Source: Ilyomonas sp965277535
Lineage (GTDB): Bacteria > Bacteroidota > Bacteroidia > Chitinophagales > Chitinophagaceae
NCBI GenBank assembly: GCA_965277535.1
Contig: OZ255825.1
Coordinates: 1,426,001 to 1,490,000, forward strand
Length of the DNA stretch: 64,000 bases
Direction of reading: 5' to 3'
The translations under genes were made by a program, and so were the position numbers. The notes beneath the pieces are model-generated. The model searched no databases and had not been told where the DNA came from. It saw only the letters and a list, made by a program, of their open reading frames with translations. Below, piece by piece: positions 27,865-37,833 of the stretch (position 1 is its first letter; every line of letters begins with the position of its first letter).

Positions 27865-28013
27865 TGCTATAAATTGTAATTGTGAAGGCAATGATGCCTT
27901 GCTCAAATGCGCTTACCTGCTTACCGAAATGACGATGATAATTGATGCGGGCTATGTTTGTTTTTACCGGAAATTATCCATCATTTGTTTGACAGATGAA
28001 GCTCTATACTGTT

Positions 28014-29117
28014 TTAATCGCCTGATAACTGCTGAAAAACGAGCAATTCATTTTCTGTGATTACTTTTTGTCCCGGGTTAACGCCGCTGTTTACAAATGT
28101 TCTGTCACCTGATGTTTTCAAAACATCTACTTCTGCAATTTTCATATCGCTTTTATTGTTGAAAACAACAACAAAGGTTTTTCCGTTTAATTCAATCAAC
28201 GATTTGGTAGGAACACAAACTGCCTGCTCGCCCTGCACCTGCGTAACGGTTACTTTTGCAAACATTTGCGGCTTCAAACTCAAGTCGGGATTGCTCAATT
28301 TAATGCGAACTTTCATGGCTTTGTTAGAAGGGTCGAGCACTTCACTTACCTTATCTACTTTGCCGGTATAAACCTTATCAGGATATGCCAGGGTTCTTAC
28401 TTCAACCGCAGTTCCTTCTTTCACTTTATTAATATCGGCTTCAAACACATTTGCCCAAATCCAAACGTCTTTCAAATCAGAAATGGTAAACAAACTGCTG
28501 CCCATATCGGAACGAATAAAATCGCCCTGGTTCACATTTTTTTCAACTACATAACCGCTAACCGGTGCAGTCAAAATATAAGTGCCGCTTGCCGTTGCGC
28601 CCCTGCCACCATTGATTTCAATTTGCGAAGTAATCTTACGTTTTGCTGCCAATGCTTTTTCATAATTCTGTTTGGCTTCGTTGTATTCACGCTCACTCGC
28701 GATGCCGCTTTTATACAACGATTCCTGATTGTCCACTTCGCGTTTGGCAATGGTAATATCTGCATCAGCAGAGCTCACATCGGCATAATTGCCAGCCACG
28801 TCAGCACTTTTAATTATGGCTAATGTTTGGCCTACAGTTACTTTATCGCCCAGTGTTAACGGACTTTGCAATACCTGCCCGCTGCTGCGCGGATACACTT
28901 TAAACACTTTGTTTTCGTCAAAGCTGACTTCACCACTTAACTGCAGCTGCTCGGCAACGCCACACATTTTTACCGAATCAATTTGTATCATGTTCATCAT
29001 GGTATCGCTTAGCGTAAAAGGCTTGGCTGCATTTTCATCAGCAACAGGTTTTTCTTTGCAGGATGAAAAGATAAGTATAGCTAAAGCGGTGATTGTACTG
29101 ATTGAAATGTATTTCAT
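28014..29117 (-). CDS. czcB: Periplasmic adaptor (membrane fusion) protein of the efflux pump
   Basis: A 367-residue lipoprotein: signal peptide with lipobox around FSSC (Cys near residue 20), then the adaptor order. A barrel-sandwich start (GQVLQSPLTLGDKVTVGQTL) is followed by a coiled-coil hairpin (VDNQESLYKSGIASEREYNE). The return lipoyl half (LTAPVSGYVVEKNVNQGDFI) and the beta-barrel (SDLKDVWIWANVFEADINKV) come next. It joins the inner membrane pump to the TolC-like channel. No His-rich metal-binding extension is seen. It starts 15 bases after the channel gene. Confidence 0.92.
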   Translation of the reverse strand: MKYISISTITALAILIFSSCKEKPVADENAAKPFTLSDTMMNMIQIDSVKMCGVAEQLQLSGEVSFDENKVFKVYPRSSGQVLQSPLTLGDKVTVGQTLAIIKSADVAGNYADVSSADADITIAKREVDNQESLYKSGIASEREYNEAKQNYEKALAAKRKITSQIEINGGRGATASGTYILTAPVSGYVVEKNVNQGDFIRSDMGSSLFTISDLKDVWIWANVFEADINKVKEGTAVEVRTLAYPDKVYTGKVDKVSEVLDPSNKAMKVRIKLSNPDLSLKPQMFAKVTVTQVQGEQAVCVPTKSLIELNGKTFVVVFNNKSDMKIAEVDVLKTSGDRTFVNSGVNPGQKVITENELLVFQQLSGD

Positions 29118-29132
29118 CTGAGTAATTGTTTT

Positions 29133-30428
29133 TTATCTTATAACAATGGTTCCTACCTGGTAGTTCAACTCTTCCTTTGCCAGTTGCAGGTTGTTTTGCT
29201 GTTCAAGAGAACGGGAAAGCACCTGCTGATAACTGTCGGCAAAATCTAAAAATTCAAGCAGGCTGATTTGCCGTTGCTGATAGCTTTGCACCACGTTGTT
29301 AAAGAGGTTTTTGTAATTGTTATAAAATTCCTTTTGCGTGTTATTGTTTACATTATAAATGAGAAGCAAACGCTGGAAAGCCGCACTCACATTACTTTGT
29401 ATCTGCACATCTGCAGCCTGCGCCTGCGTTCTTTGCTGCGATGCAGTGAACTCGGCCGCTTTGATATTGCCCTGATTTCTGTTCCAGAAAGGAAGCGGAA
29501 GACTGATAGATAAACCCACATAATTGGGTGAGTAGTTTGAATTTTTATCAAACTCCGGACCCACTGTTACGTCGGGTGCAGCCAATGCTTTTTGATAGGT
29601 TACATTTTGCAGACTGTATAAGTGTTGTGTTTGTTGCAGCAAATAAAACGCATTGTTTTGCCTCGCTGTTTCTATCAAAGAATCTACATTGGTTGGCAAC
29701 GCCATATCTGTGTTACTTTCGGTTGTGTTTGGTTTTACAAACGTATTGCCTCGTAACATCAACAGCATTTTCATGTCTTCTTCTGCCAAAACCAAACTTC
29801 TGTCGGCCTGCGCCAAATCCTGCTCCAGACCAATTACCAAAGCCTGAACACGTAAATAATCTTTTTGTGAAATATTGCCCGCTTTCAACTGTCCTTCCAT
29901 TGCCGTTTGCAAATTGCGCAAGCGATCTAATTGCGCCGTTACCAAATTTCTACTGTTTAAAAACTGTGCAATGTTGTAGTAATCGTTATGAAGCTGGTAG
30001 CGAAGATTGCGCAGTAAATCCTGCAATTGCAATTCGGCAATGCGTGCATTGGTAGTTGCCAGGTTGATTTGTTTGCCCCGCTTGTTCGCAGTTAAAATTA
30101 ATTGTTGAACCTGTATAAAATATTGACCTGTTGGATTGCCGTTAAGGTCTTTTCCATGTTGGAAAAACTGATTTTGCGAATACACATTCTGATCGGTATT
30201 TAAAACCGGATTGGGCCACAATTTAGCTTGTTGAATTAAGGCTTTGCCTGCATCAACATTATAATGTGCGGCCAGCAGACTGAGATTGCTGTCTAAAAAG
30301 CGTTTATCCACTTCATCAATGGATAAGGCAACAGTGTCAGTTTGTGCAAAAACAAAAAGGGTAAGATGAAGTAAAAAAACAAATCCTATTAACCTAAAGA
30401 GAATTGCTTTGCTTATGTATCGAATCAT
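29133..30428 (-). CDS. czcC: TolC-family outer membrane channel of the efflux pump (CzcC-like)
   Basis: A 431-residue outer membrane efflux protein with a signal peptide (about residues 1-28). Two long helical repeats of the OEP family follow, rich in Gln, Asn, Leu and Ala. Recognisable segments include LAAHYNVDAGKALIQQAKL and WPNPVL in the first repeat, and VGLSISLPLPFWNRNQGNIK in the second. It forms a trimeric tunnel through the outer membrane. It is the first gene of the czcC-czcB-czcA operon. Confidence 0.9.
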   Translation of the reverse strand: MIRYISKAILFRLIGFVFLLHLTLFVFAQTDTVALSIDEVDKRFLDSNLSLLAAHYNVDAGKALIQQAKLWPNPVLNTDQNVYSQNQFFQHGKDLNGNPTGQYFIQVQQLILTANKRGKQINLATTNARIAELQLQDLLRNLRYQLHNDYYNIAQFLNSRNLVTAQLDRLRNLQTAMEGQLKAGNISQKDYLRVQALVIGLEQDLAQADRSLVLAEEDMKMLLMLRGNTFVKPNTTESNTDMALPTNVDSLIETARQNNAFYLLQQTQHLYSLQNVTYQKALAAPDVTVGPEFDKNSNYSPNYVGLSISLPLPFWNRNQGNIKAAEFTASQQRTQAQAADVQIQSNVSAAFQRLLLIYNVNNNTQKEFYNNYKNLFNNVVQSYQQRQISLLEFLDFADSYQQVLSRSLEQQNNLQLAKEELNYQVGTIVIR

Positions 30429-30623
30429 AATAAAAATAAAGTGATGCCGTCTATAAAAATGGAAACATATCTATAGATCTTTATAAAATAAGTTACTAAA
30501 ATTGAAACTGCAAGATACACAGCAACCTTGTGGAGAATAAGAGTTATATGTTTAGTTTAAGAGTAATTTAATGTTTGAAATAACGACAAAACCAAAGGTT
30601 TGCATTCATCATTTTTTTAAACA

Positions 30624-30653
30624 AAAAAGACAGCTTGTTACGGCTGTCTTTTT
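30624..30653 (-). terminator. Terminator after secDF
   Basis: An 11-bp stem AAAAAGACAGC / GCTGTCTTTTT around an 8-base loop. On the minus strand it lies 30 bases after the secDF stop and ends in a T tract. Confidence 0.85.
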
Positions 30654-30683
30654 CTGTTATAAAAAGCTAATGTATTAACGTAA

Positions 30684-33600
30684 TTACACTTTTGCTTTTA
30701 CTGGCACTTCAACCCTACTTCCCAAAGGTTTGTTACGACCAAAATCAACCAATATTGGTGCAGCTACAAAGATGGATGAATACGTTCCGGTAATTACGCC
30801 TATCAACATGGCGAAAGCAAAGCCGCGTGTTACTTCACCACCAAAAATGAACAAAACCAAAATGGTTAAGAACACGGTAAGCGATGTCATAATGGTGCGG
30901 CTTAACGTTTGGTTAATAGCACGATTGATAATGTCTTCTTTACTGGCGCCAGACATTAAACGAGTGTCTTCGCGAATGCGGTCATAAACAATTACCGTGT
31001 CGTTCATCGAGAAGCCAATTACAGTTAATATCGCCGCAATAAAGTGCTGGTCAATTTCCAATGGGAAGGGAACCAAACCTCGGAAAAAGCTGAAGACAAT
31101 TAATGTTACGAGCACATCGTGCAGCAACGATACAATGGTTCCTACCGAATACCGCCAATCGCGGAAGCGAATAAAAATGTACAAACAAATAATGATGATG
31201 GCAATGATGGTTGCCTTGGTAGCGCCTGATTTTAAATCGTCTGAAATGGATGGTAACACCGTTTGCGAACTTTGTTTGTAACGGCTGTTAAATTCACTAT
31301 AAGTTGTGCCTTGTGGCAAAATATTTTTTAAGCCGGTGAACAAAGTATGTTCAACTGCTGAATCTACATTGTTGCCAACTTCATGTATTTTATAAGAAGT
31401 GGTGATGTTTAACTGGTTTTCATTATCCACTGTTTTTACAACCGGATATTCGCCAAACGCTCCTTTTAAATCGTTCAATACCTGGTCGTGGTTGGGCTTG
31501 CTCGGAAAGCGAACGGTGTAACTGCGACCACCCGCAAATTCAACGCCTTCATCAAAACCATGGAAAAACGAACCAACGCCCAGCAGCAACACCACAACTG
31601 ATATACCGTAAGCAACTTTTCTGTATTCAATAAACTTATAGGAAGCGTGCTGAAATACTTTTTGAGAGAAGGAAGTGAAGTATTGAAAATGGCGGTTGCG
31701 GTTGGTGTACAAATCAGTAACCAAACGCGAAACCAAAATACCGCAAAACAGGGAGAGCGTGATACCCAGCATTTGCGTGGTAGCAAAGCCCAACACGGGG
31801 CCTAAGCCAAAAATAAACAGGATGGCCGCTGATAAAAACGTGGTAACGTGGGCATCCAACACCGGCGCGTAGGAACGTTTGTAACCATCGTTTACAGCAA
31901 TGAGATAACCTTTGCCTCGAGTCAGTTCCTCTTTAATTCGTTCAAAAATAATTACGTTGGTATCTACCGCCAGACCAACTGTAAGCACAAGGGCTGCGAT
32001 GCCTGGCGCCGTTAAGGTTGCGCCCAGTGCAGCCAATATACCAATGGTAAACAAAAGGTTTAAAATGAGGGCTACGTTGGCTACCCAGCCGGCTGTGTTG
32101 TAGTAAACCAGCATCAGCACAAAGATGATAACAAACGAAATGGTAAACGCTAAAGCACCGCCGTTTACGGCTTCTTTACCCAAGGTAGGACCAACAATTT
32201 GCTCCTGGGCAATTTTAGCAGGAGCAGGCAATTTACCAGATTGAAGTATCTGTGCCAAATCCTGTGCTTCCGTAGTAGTGAAGCTACCCGAAATTTGCGA
32301 GTTGCCATACGGAATCTCGTTGATCACATTCGGCGCACTGTACACTACATTATCAAGTACAATGGCAATGGGTTTGCTTACATTGGCTTTGGTCATTTGT
32401 GCCCACAACTTCGTACCCACTTCATCCATCTTCATGTTAATAGAAGGACGGCTTCTTTCGTCATATCCCTGGCTGGCTTCGCTAATGTGCTCGCCTTCCA
32501 GTTTGGCGCCGCCGTTGTCCAATGTTTTCAAGGCATACAAGGCAAGGATACTGCTTTGAACGTTTGTCTTTTCGTTGGTGATGGGTCGGCCATAGGCGAA
32601 CATAATGTTGGACGGAAATTTATTTGCCACGAAATCCTGGCGCAAATAATTGCCAAGCGTTGCCGTATCTTTTACCTGCACATAACCCAATTCTGCGGGA
32701 AAATGTTCCTGCCCGGTGGTTTTATCTTGTTGTGGTTGTGTAAACTGAACAAGGGTAAGCAACGGGTTGGCATTTCTTCTTATCGCATCACTATCGGATG
32801 TATTTTTTGTGGAAGCGAGGTTTGTTTTTGCCGTATTTTTTGAAAGCGAAGTATCGGCACCGCGGGCAGCGCCAAGGTTAGCGGTATCCTTACTCAACCC
32901 CAATGAAGTATCTGCTGCTGATTTGCCGGTAGTAATAAAGCTGCTTAATGCTTTATCAGCGGCAACAATCGGCTCCTGCAATTCGGCTACATTGTACACT
33001 TCAAAAAACTGAAGGTTAGCAGTTGATTGCAAATATTTTCGTACGCGTTCAGGATCATTAATACCGGCAAGTTCAATGTTGATTCTTCCTTTTGCGGGGT
33101 CGGGATTGATGTTGTTCGAAGCCACACCAAACCGGTCAATGCGGGTACGAAGAATATTGGTAGTGTTGGTAAATGCAATGTTAGCCTGCTGCCGCAAATA
33201 ATCCAGCACTGCACTGTTAGATGAATTTACTTTTATCTTCCCATTGCTTCGGGAAGCAAAAAAAGGAGCCAAGTTTGCGTTAGCACCTGCCGCTTTTTGA
33301 TATTCTTCATCAAACAAGCTTATCAAATTTGCACCACTATTGGCTTTGCGGGCAACAGCGTTGTTTAGCGCTTTATTAAACGTCGCATCTTTAGGATAGT
33401 TGGCAAGTGAGCGAATTAATCCATCCAAACCTACTTCCATCGTTACACTCATGCCGCCCTGCAAATCAAGTCCCAGCGCTAATTCTTTATCCTTTGCGCT
33501 TTGATAAGTGGTTAAACCAAAAGGGCCAATGCTGCTGCCTTTGGTGCTGTCTAACAAATAAGCCAGCCGTTGCTTTTTTATTTTGGTCAAGCTATCGGTA

Positions 33601-33791
33601 TAAACATCCTGCTCAGCCTTGTTACCGGGATATTTTTGCGCGGGTATACCATATTTTGCTTTCACCCACGAGTCTGCGCGGTCGGACATTGCACTTTCGT
33701 GGCTGCGCACAATCCAGGTGAACGACAATTGGTATAAACAAATCAATATAAGAGCAATCGTGAAGAAACGCACCAAACCTTTCAGTTGCAT
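30684..33791 (-). CDS. secDF: Protein translocase SecDF, single fused chain
   Basis: A 1,035-residue fusion of SecD and SecF, the usual form in Bacteroidota. The SecD half has a large periplasmic domain and motifs LGLDLQGGMSVTMEVGL (near residue 105) and LTVGLAVDTNVIIFERIKEE. The SecF half begins near SFFHGFDEGVEFAGGRSYTV and has VIGFSMNDTVIVYDRIREDT. Twelve membrane helices are expected. It uses the proton gradient to help pull exported proteins across the membrane. A Ser/Thr/Asn/Ala-rich stretch of about 50 residues (near 290-345) inside the first periplasmic domain is low in complexity and probably a flexible insert. Confidence 0.96.
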   Translation of the reverse strand: MQLKGLVRFFTIALILICLYQLSFTWIVRSHESAMSDRADSWVKAKYGIPAQKYPGNKAEQDVYTDSLTKIKKQRLAYLLDSTKGSSIGPFGLTTYQSAKDKELALGLDLQGGMSVTMEVGLDGLIRSLANYPKDATFNKALNNAVARKANSGANLISLFDEEYQKAAGANANLAPFFASRSNGKIKVNSSNSAVLDYLRQQANIAFTNTTNILRTRIDRFGVASNNINPDPAKGRINIELAGINDPERVRKYLQSTANLQFFEVYNVAELQEPIVAADKALSSFITTGKSAADTSLGLSKDTANLGAARGADTSLSKNTAKTNLASTKNTSDSDAIRRNANPLLTLVQFTQPQQDKTTGQEHFPAELGYVQVKDTATLGNYLRQDFVANKFPSNIMFAYGRPITNEKTNVQSSILALYALKTLDNGGAKLEGEHISEASQGYDERSRPSINMKMDEVGTKLWAQMTKANVSKPIAIVLDNVVYSAPNVINEIPYGNSQISGSFTTTEAQDLAQILQSGKLPAPAKIAQEQIVGPTLGKEAVNGGALAFTISFVIIFVLMLVYYNTAGWVANVALILNLLFTIGILAALGATLTAPGIAALVLTVGLAVDTNVIIFERIKEELTRGKGYLIAVNDGYKRSYAPVLDAHVTTFLSAAILFIFGLGPVLGFATTQMLGITLSLFCGILVSRLVTDLYTNRNRHFQYFTSFSQKVFQHASYKFIEYRKVAYGISVVVLLLGVGSFFHGFDEGVEFAGGRSYTVRFPSKPNHDQVLNDLKGAFGEYPVVKTVDNENQLNITTSYKIHEVGNNVDSAVEHTLFTGLKNILPQGTTYSEFNSRYKQSSQTVLPSISDDLKSGATKATIIAIIIICLYIFIRFRDWRYSVGTIVSLLHDVLVTLIVFSFFRGLVPFPLEIDQHFIAAILTVIGFSMNDTVIVYDRIREDTRLMSGASKEDIINRAINQTLSRTIMTSLTVFLTILVLFIFGGEVTRGFAFAMLIGVITGTYSSIFVAAPILVDFGRNKPLGSRVEVPVKAKV

Positions 33792-33830
33792 ATTACAGTT
33801 TTGGGTAACTCAATTTTTTTAAGTGAGGCG

Positions 33831-33838
33831 CAAAGATA
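33831..33838 (-). promoter_or_regulatory. Candidate -7 box (TATCTTTG) upstream of secDF
   Basis: On the minus strand TATCTTTG matches the Bacteroidota -7 consensus TAnnTTTG exactly and lies 40 bases before the secDF start. No clear -33 TTG accompanies it, so this is a moderate candidate. Confidence 0.42.
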
Positions 33839-33942
33839 GGGGTTTGAACATAATAATAAATTGTGAAATAGATGCTGGAAAAAGGGCAAAAACAAACGTG
33901 TGGAAATCAAGCGGACAAAGGGTTTGAGCTATTAAGAGTTAT

Positions 33943-35397
33943 TTACACATTTCCAACACACAAATACTTGATTGTTAAAAATTCGTCTATTCCGTAGCGG
34001 CTGCCTTCTCTGCCATAACCGCTTTGCTTTACACCGCCAAACGGTGCTTCAGCCGCCGAAATCAAGCCTTCATTAATGCCAATCATTCCATATTGCAAAC
34101 CCTCAGCTATGCGCCAAGCTTTAGAAATATTTTGCGTAAAAAAATAAGCGGCTAAGCCATATTCTGTGGCGTTAGCAAGTGCAACGGCTTCGTCTTCGGT
34201 ATCGAATAAATAGATGGCAGATACCGGCCCGAAAATTTCTTCTTTACTCAGTTCCATTTTTGCTGTACAGTGAGTAAGAATCGTGGGCGGATAGAACAGG
34301 TTTGTTTTTGCCTCTTTTTTTCCGCCCAGCACAACCTGCGCTCCTTTATCAATCGCATCCTGCATCAACCGCTCTACTTTATCAATAGCATCCTGATTGA
34401 TGAGCGGACCAATCTGCACGTTTTCTTTTGCACCATTTCCAACCCGTAACGCTTTTACTGCTTCGGTAAATTTGACAAGAAAGGCAGAATAGATATTTCG
34501 CTGCACATACAGCCGGTTGGCGGTAACGCAGGTTTGTCCCGCATTGCGATATTTACTTTCCATTGCACCTTTTACCGCCACATCAACATCGGCATCATCA
34601 AACACAATAACCGGCGCATTTCCACCCAGTTCGAGCGACATTTTTTTTACAGTAGAAGAGGCCTGCCGCATTAAAATTCTGCCCACTTCTGTTGAACCTG
34701 TAAACGACACTTTAGCAACCGACTGATGTGTGGTAAGCACTTCTCCCACTGCTGCCGCTTGCATTGTGGGTAGCACGTTTAACACACCATCGGGCAAGCC
34801 CGCTTCTTTTGCCAATTGTGCTAATGCCAAGGCGCACAAAGGCGTGTCTTCGGCTGGCTTTACAACCACGGTGCAGCCTGCAGCCAACGCGGGTGCTATT
34901 TTTCGGGTAATCATAGCAATGGGAAAATTCCACGGCGTGATGGCGGTTACCACACCAATGGGTTGCTTTATGGTGAGCATTCTTTTGTTTACTGAGGGAG
35001 AAGGAATCACATCGCCATACGTGCGCCGTGCTTCTTCGGCAAACCATTCAACAAACGATGCACCGTATTGCACTTCGCCCTTCGCTTCTGCCAATGGCTT
35101 TCCTTGTTCAGAGGTTAAAAGCAATGCAAGGTCGTCTTCATTCTGCATGATTAAATCAAACCATTTCCGTAAGATAGCTGAACGCTTTTTGGCCAATTCT
35201 TTACTCCAATGCACCAATGCTTTTGCTGCCGCTTCAATCGCCCCATTTGTTTCTTCAACGCCTGCGTCAGCAACCGTTATAATGAGCGAGCCATCAGCCG
35301 GATTGAACACTTCAAAAGTTTGATTCGTGGAAGCATCTATCCAGTTATTATTGATGAAGATTTTATTTTGCAGTAAAGATGGATTCGTTAGCTGCAT
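33943..35397 (-). CDS. gabD: NAD(P)-dependent succinate-semialdehyde dehydrogenase family protein
   Basis: A 484-residue aldehyde dehydrogenase of full length. The catalytic Glu is in SLELGGNAPVIVFDDADVD and the catalytic Cys in NAGQTCVTANRLYV; the cofactor-site segment ITPWNFPIAMITRKIAPALA is also present. The closest family by pattern is succinate-semialdehyde dehydrogenase (GabD), which oxidises the semialdehyde from GABA breakdown to succinate. There are no GABA genes beside it, so a broader aldehyde specificity is possible. Confidence 0.88.
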   Translation of the reverse strand: MQLTNPSLLQNKIFINNNWIDASTNQTFEVFNPADGSLIITVADAGVEETNGAIEAAAKALVHWSKELAKKRSAILRKWFDLIMQNEDDLALLLTSEQGKPLAEAKGEVQYGASFVEWFAEEARRTYGDVIPSPSVNKRMLTIKQPIGVVTAITPWNFPIAMITRKIAPALAAGCTVVVKPAEDTPLCALALAQLAKEAGLPDGVLNVLPTMQAAAVGEVLTTHQSVAKVSFTGSTEVGRILMRQASSTVKKMSLELGGNAPVIVFDDADVDVAVKGAMESKYRNAGQTCVTANRLYVQRNIYSAFLVKFTEAVKALRVGNGAKENVQIGPLINQDAIDKVERLMQDAIDKGAQVVLGGKKEAKTNLFYPPTILTHCTAKMELSKEEIFGPVSAIYLFDTEDEAVALANATEYGLAAYFFTQNISKAWRIAEGLQYGMIGINEGLISAAEAPFGGVKQSGYGREGSRYGIDEFLTIKYLCVGNV

Positions 35398-35515
35398 TGT
35401 ATTTTTTTTACAAAATTAGAAACGAATGAAACAGAGGGAACGTTATAATTTGTTTGCATAGCACATCAATAACCGTGTTATACCTTCACGCCGTTGCACA
35501 CCAAATTTCCAATTT

Positions 35516-36310
35516 ATGAAAGCTCTGTTTGCCATTTTGTTTTTGTGCATTTTTTCGATTGTTCGTGCGCAGGATAGCAGTACGATCAATGCTGCCAGTA
35601 TGCGTTTGCTGCAGCCGGTGTTGTGGCAACAAACGGCAGCCGAGTACCGGGCTTTGTGCTACCAGGCTTATAACTTGGCAGCGCTTCGGCTACAACAATT
35701 GCCGCGAAAAACCAAACGCAAAAAAAACCTTGCTATTATCACCGATATTGATGAAACCTTATTTGACAACAGCCCTTTTGAAGCACAACTGGTAAAAGAC
35801 AATGTGCCTTATTCCGAAGCTTGTTGGAAACAATGGGTTGATAAATCGGAAGCAGCCGCAGTACCGGGTGCGGTTGATTTTTTTATAAAAGCAAAACAAG
35901 AAGGCATTCACATTTTTTATATCAGCAACCGCGATTCGGCTTCGATTGGCGCAACTCTTATCAACTTACAACAGGCTCAATTTCCTGATGCTGATAGTGC
36001 GCATTTGTTGTTTAAGATGAGTACTTCATCAAAGGAAAACCGGCGGCAACAGGTAATGATGAAATACAATGTAGTAATGTTATTGGGAGATAATCTTGCC
36101 GATTTCAGTTTTGTTTTTGAACATAAAACAATAGGTGGTCGTTTTGCCGAAACTGATAAAGTGAAAGAAGAATGGGGAAAGAAATTTATTGTGTTGCCCA
36201 ACCCAATGTATGGCGATTGGGAAAGTGCGTGGTACAACTATCGCTACGATATAAAAGAAGGGCAAAAACAAACGATATTGCTGGGCTTGCTGAAAGGATT
36301 TTTGCTTTAA
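35516..36310 (+). CDS. Secreted HAD acid phosphatase, lipoprotein e(P4)/class B type
   Basis: A 264-residue protein with a signal peptide (MKALFAILFLCIFSIVRA, cleavage near residue 18). No lipobox Cys, so probably periplasmic and soluble. The HAD motif I is IITDIDETLFDN (nucleophile Asp near residue 77), motif II is IFYISNRDS, and motif IV is VMLLGDNLADFS. This order matches 5'-nucleotidase/acid phosphatase proteins of the e(P4) family, which split nucleotide and other phosphates outside the cytoplasm. The last codons carry an exact copy of GGGCAAAAACAAA. Confidence 0.9.
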   Translation: MKALFAILFLCIFSIVRAQDSSTINAASMRLLQPVLWQQTAAEYRALCYQAYNLAALRLQQLPRKTKRKKNLAIITDIDETLFDNSPFEAQLVKDNVPYSEACWKQWVDKSEAAAVPGAVDFFIKAKQEGIHIFYISNRDSASIGATLINLQQAQFPDADSAHLLFKMSTSSKENRRQQVMMKYNVVMLLGDNLADFSFVFEHKTIGGRFAETDKVKEEWGKKFIVLPNPMYGDWESAWYNYRYDIKEGQKQTILLGLLKGFLL

Positions 36311-36483
36311 AAGCTGCCTGAAAAATCACCTCATTGGAAAGACAGAAAATTATCTAATATTTAAAAAGTGCTTGATAACTTGTCTCTCACGGTTTCGGCT
36401 TGTCGAAGGAGGGATATTCTGCGTTTTTTCAGCGTTGCTACCAATGTGTTAAAGGAAATGGTATTTTTCTTATTTTGCCACTT

Positions 36484-36981
36484 ATGCTTTATACAGAAGA
36501 ACTTATTGACGAATTGATTAGTTGCCCAAAAAAAGTAACTAATTCTCCTAAAGATTCCGGTGTAGGCAGAGGGAGTAATAAAGTCAAATTTGCTTTGGAG
36601 TCAACAGATGGAATGTATACATTTAGTGGTTTTATATCCAGAAATCTGACTTTCCAAGAAAACTTTTCTATCGGATTGGTTTATGAACCGAAAGATGAAA
36701 AAGGAACAATTGTTTTGCTACGAGTAAATGGCCCTCATGGCCCCAATGAAAATATTCTACACCACGAAGTGCCTCATATCCATTTGGCAACTGCAGAAAG
36801 AATAAATGCTGGCTTAAAGCCTGAAGGAAAAATAGAAACAGAAGTTCCATACGCAACACTTGATGACGCAATTCAATACTTTGTGAAACGGACAAACATT
36901 ATCGTTACAGATAGACAAAAACACTTTCCACCTCCTAACAACCAAATAGATATTAACTTTGAAGCTGGTGAAAATGTATAA
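36484..36981 (+). CDS. Hypothetical protein resembling DUF6978, first gene of a coupled pair
   Basis: A 165-residue protein starting MLYTEELIDELISCPKKVTN. I use the ATG at 36484; a longer reading to 36400 has no protein-like character. The middle contains FSIGLVYEPKDEKGTIVLLR and then the conserved-looking NGPHGPNENILHHEVPHIHL, rich in His. Its stop TAA overlaps the ATG of the next gene by one base (TAATG), so the two are translationally coupled. My recollection is that such proteins are filed as DUF6978 and often stand beside DUF1828. AT-richer sequence than the neighbours suggests an accessory, perhaps imported, cassette. Confidence 0.65.
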   Translation: MLYTEELIDELISCPKKVTNSPKDSGVGRGSNKVKFALESTDGMYTFSGFISRNLTFQENFSIGLVYEPKDEKGTIVLLRVNGPHGPNENILHHEVPHIHLATAERINAGLKPEGKIETEVPYATLDDAIQYFVKRTNIIVTDRQKHFPPPNNQIDINFEAGENV

Positions 36982-37736
36982 TGGAACAAATACTAAATCA
37001 TATAAAACAGGATTTTAACGGAAGGGTTGCAATCAAGCAAAAAAGACCTGGCATTTATCAGTTGTTATTACCCATTTACCATGAGGATGGTGATATGATT
37101 GATTTATTTATCACACCTCTTGCAGAAAACAAATTTGCTTTATGTGATTATGGTCTTACTCTTCAAAGATTATCCTACTCCTATGATATTGATACTGAAA
37201 ACAAGGAAACTATTCTACAGAAGATACTTTCAGAAAACAAGTTAACTGAACAAGAAGGCAACATTTGCCTGGAAACGAAGCCTGAGACGCTATACACCGA
37301 TATAATGCATATAACACAAGCTTATGCTAAGATTGGTAGTATGCGATATTTCAAAAGGGAAGTTGTTGAAAACTTATTTTTTGAAATGCTGGATGAATAT
37401 ATCTTTAGTGATTTAAAAGATTTTAAACCTCAAAAAAAGGTTCTTCCAATTCCTGAAAGAGACGACTTGGAAGCTGATTATTCGTTTCAACCTAATGGAA
37501 AACCAATCTACCTTTTTGGAGTAAAAGATGTTGCTAAAGCAAGGCTGGTAACACTAAGCTACCAAGCATATCTTTTAAATAATATAAAATATCATGGATG
37601 GGTTGTTACCGAAAATTTTGAGGCTCTTTCCCGAAAGGATAAACTTAGATTGACAAACGCTTGCGACAAACAATTTACTTCACTCGATGAATTTAAATCC
37701 AATGCCCGGTTCTTTTTGGAAAAGGAAAGAACATGA
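36981..37736 (+). CDS. DUF1828-like protein, second gene of a coupled pair
   Basis: A 251-residue soluble protein. The N-terminal third has the DUF1828-like pattern: DGDMIDLFITPLAENKFALC, then DYGLTLQRLSYSYDIDT, followed by helical sequence. The C-terminal half (from about residue 165) has alternating strands and helices with LFGVKDVAKARLVTLSYQAY and WVVTENFEALSRKDKLRLTN. No nuclease motif is certain. It is tightly coupled to the upstream His-rich protein. Such pairs occur in phage and accessory DNA; a defence or toxin-type role is possible but not shown. Confidence 0.65.
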   Translation: MEQILNHIKQDFNGRVAIKQKRPGIYQLLLPIYHEDGDMIDLFITPLAENKFALCDYGLTLQRLSYSYDIDTENKETILQKILSENKLTEQEGNICLETKPETLYTDIMHITQAYAKIGSMRYFKREVVENLFFEMLDEYIFSDLKDFKPQKKVLPIPERDDLEADYSFQPNGKPIYLFGVKDVAKARLVTLSYQAYLLNNIKYHGWVVTENFEALSRKDKLRLTNACDKQFTSLDEFKSNARFFLEKERT

Positions 37737-37833
37737 TCTAAATCTTTTCTTTTGAAACAATTGCCTTATCATCACTAATTCGTTCTATATTACTGGAACA
37801 AAGGGCTATTCACTAAGATGGCATCTGACTTCT

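Noticed and set aside
36400..36483. Longer start for the DUF6978-like gene
   Set aside because: The extra residues are not protein-like and follow intergenic sequence; the ATG at 36484 is preferred.
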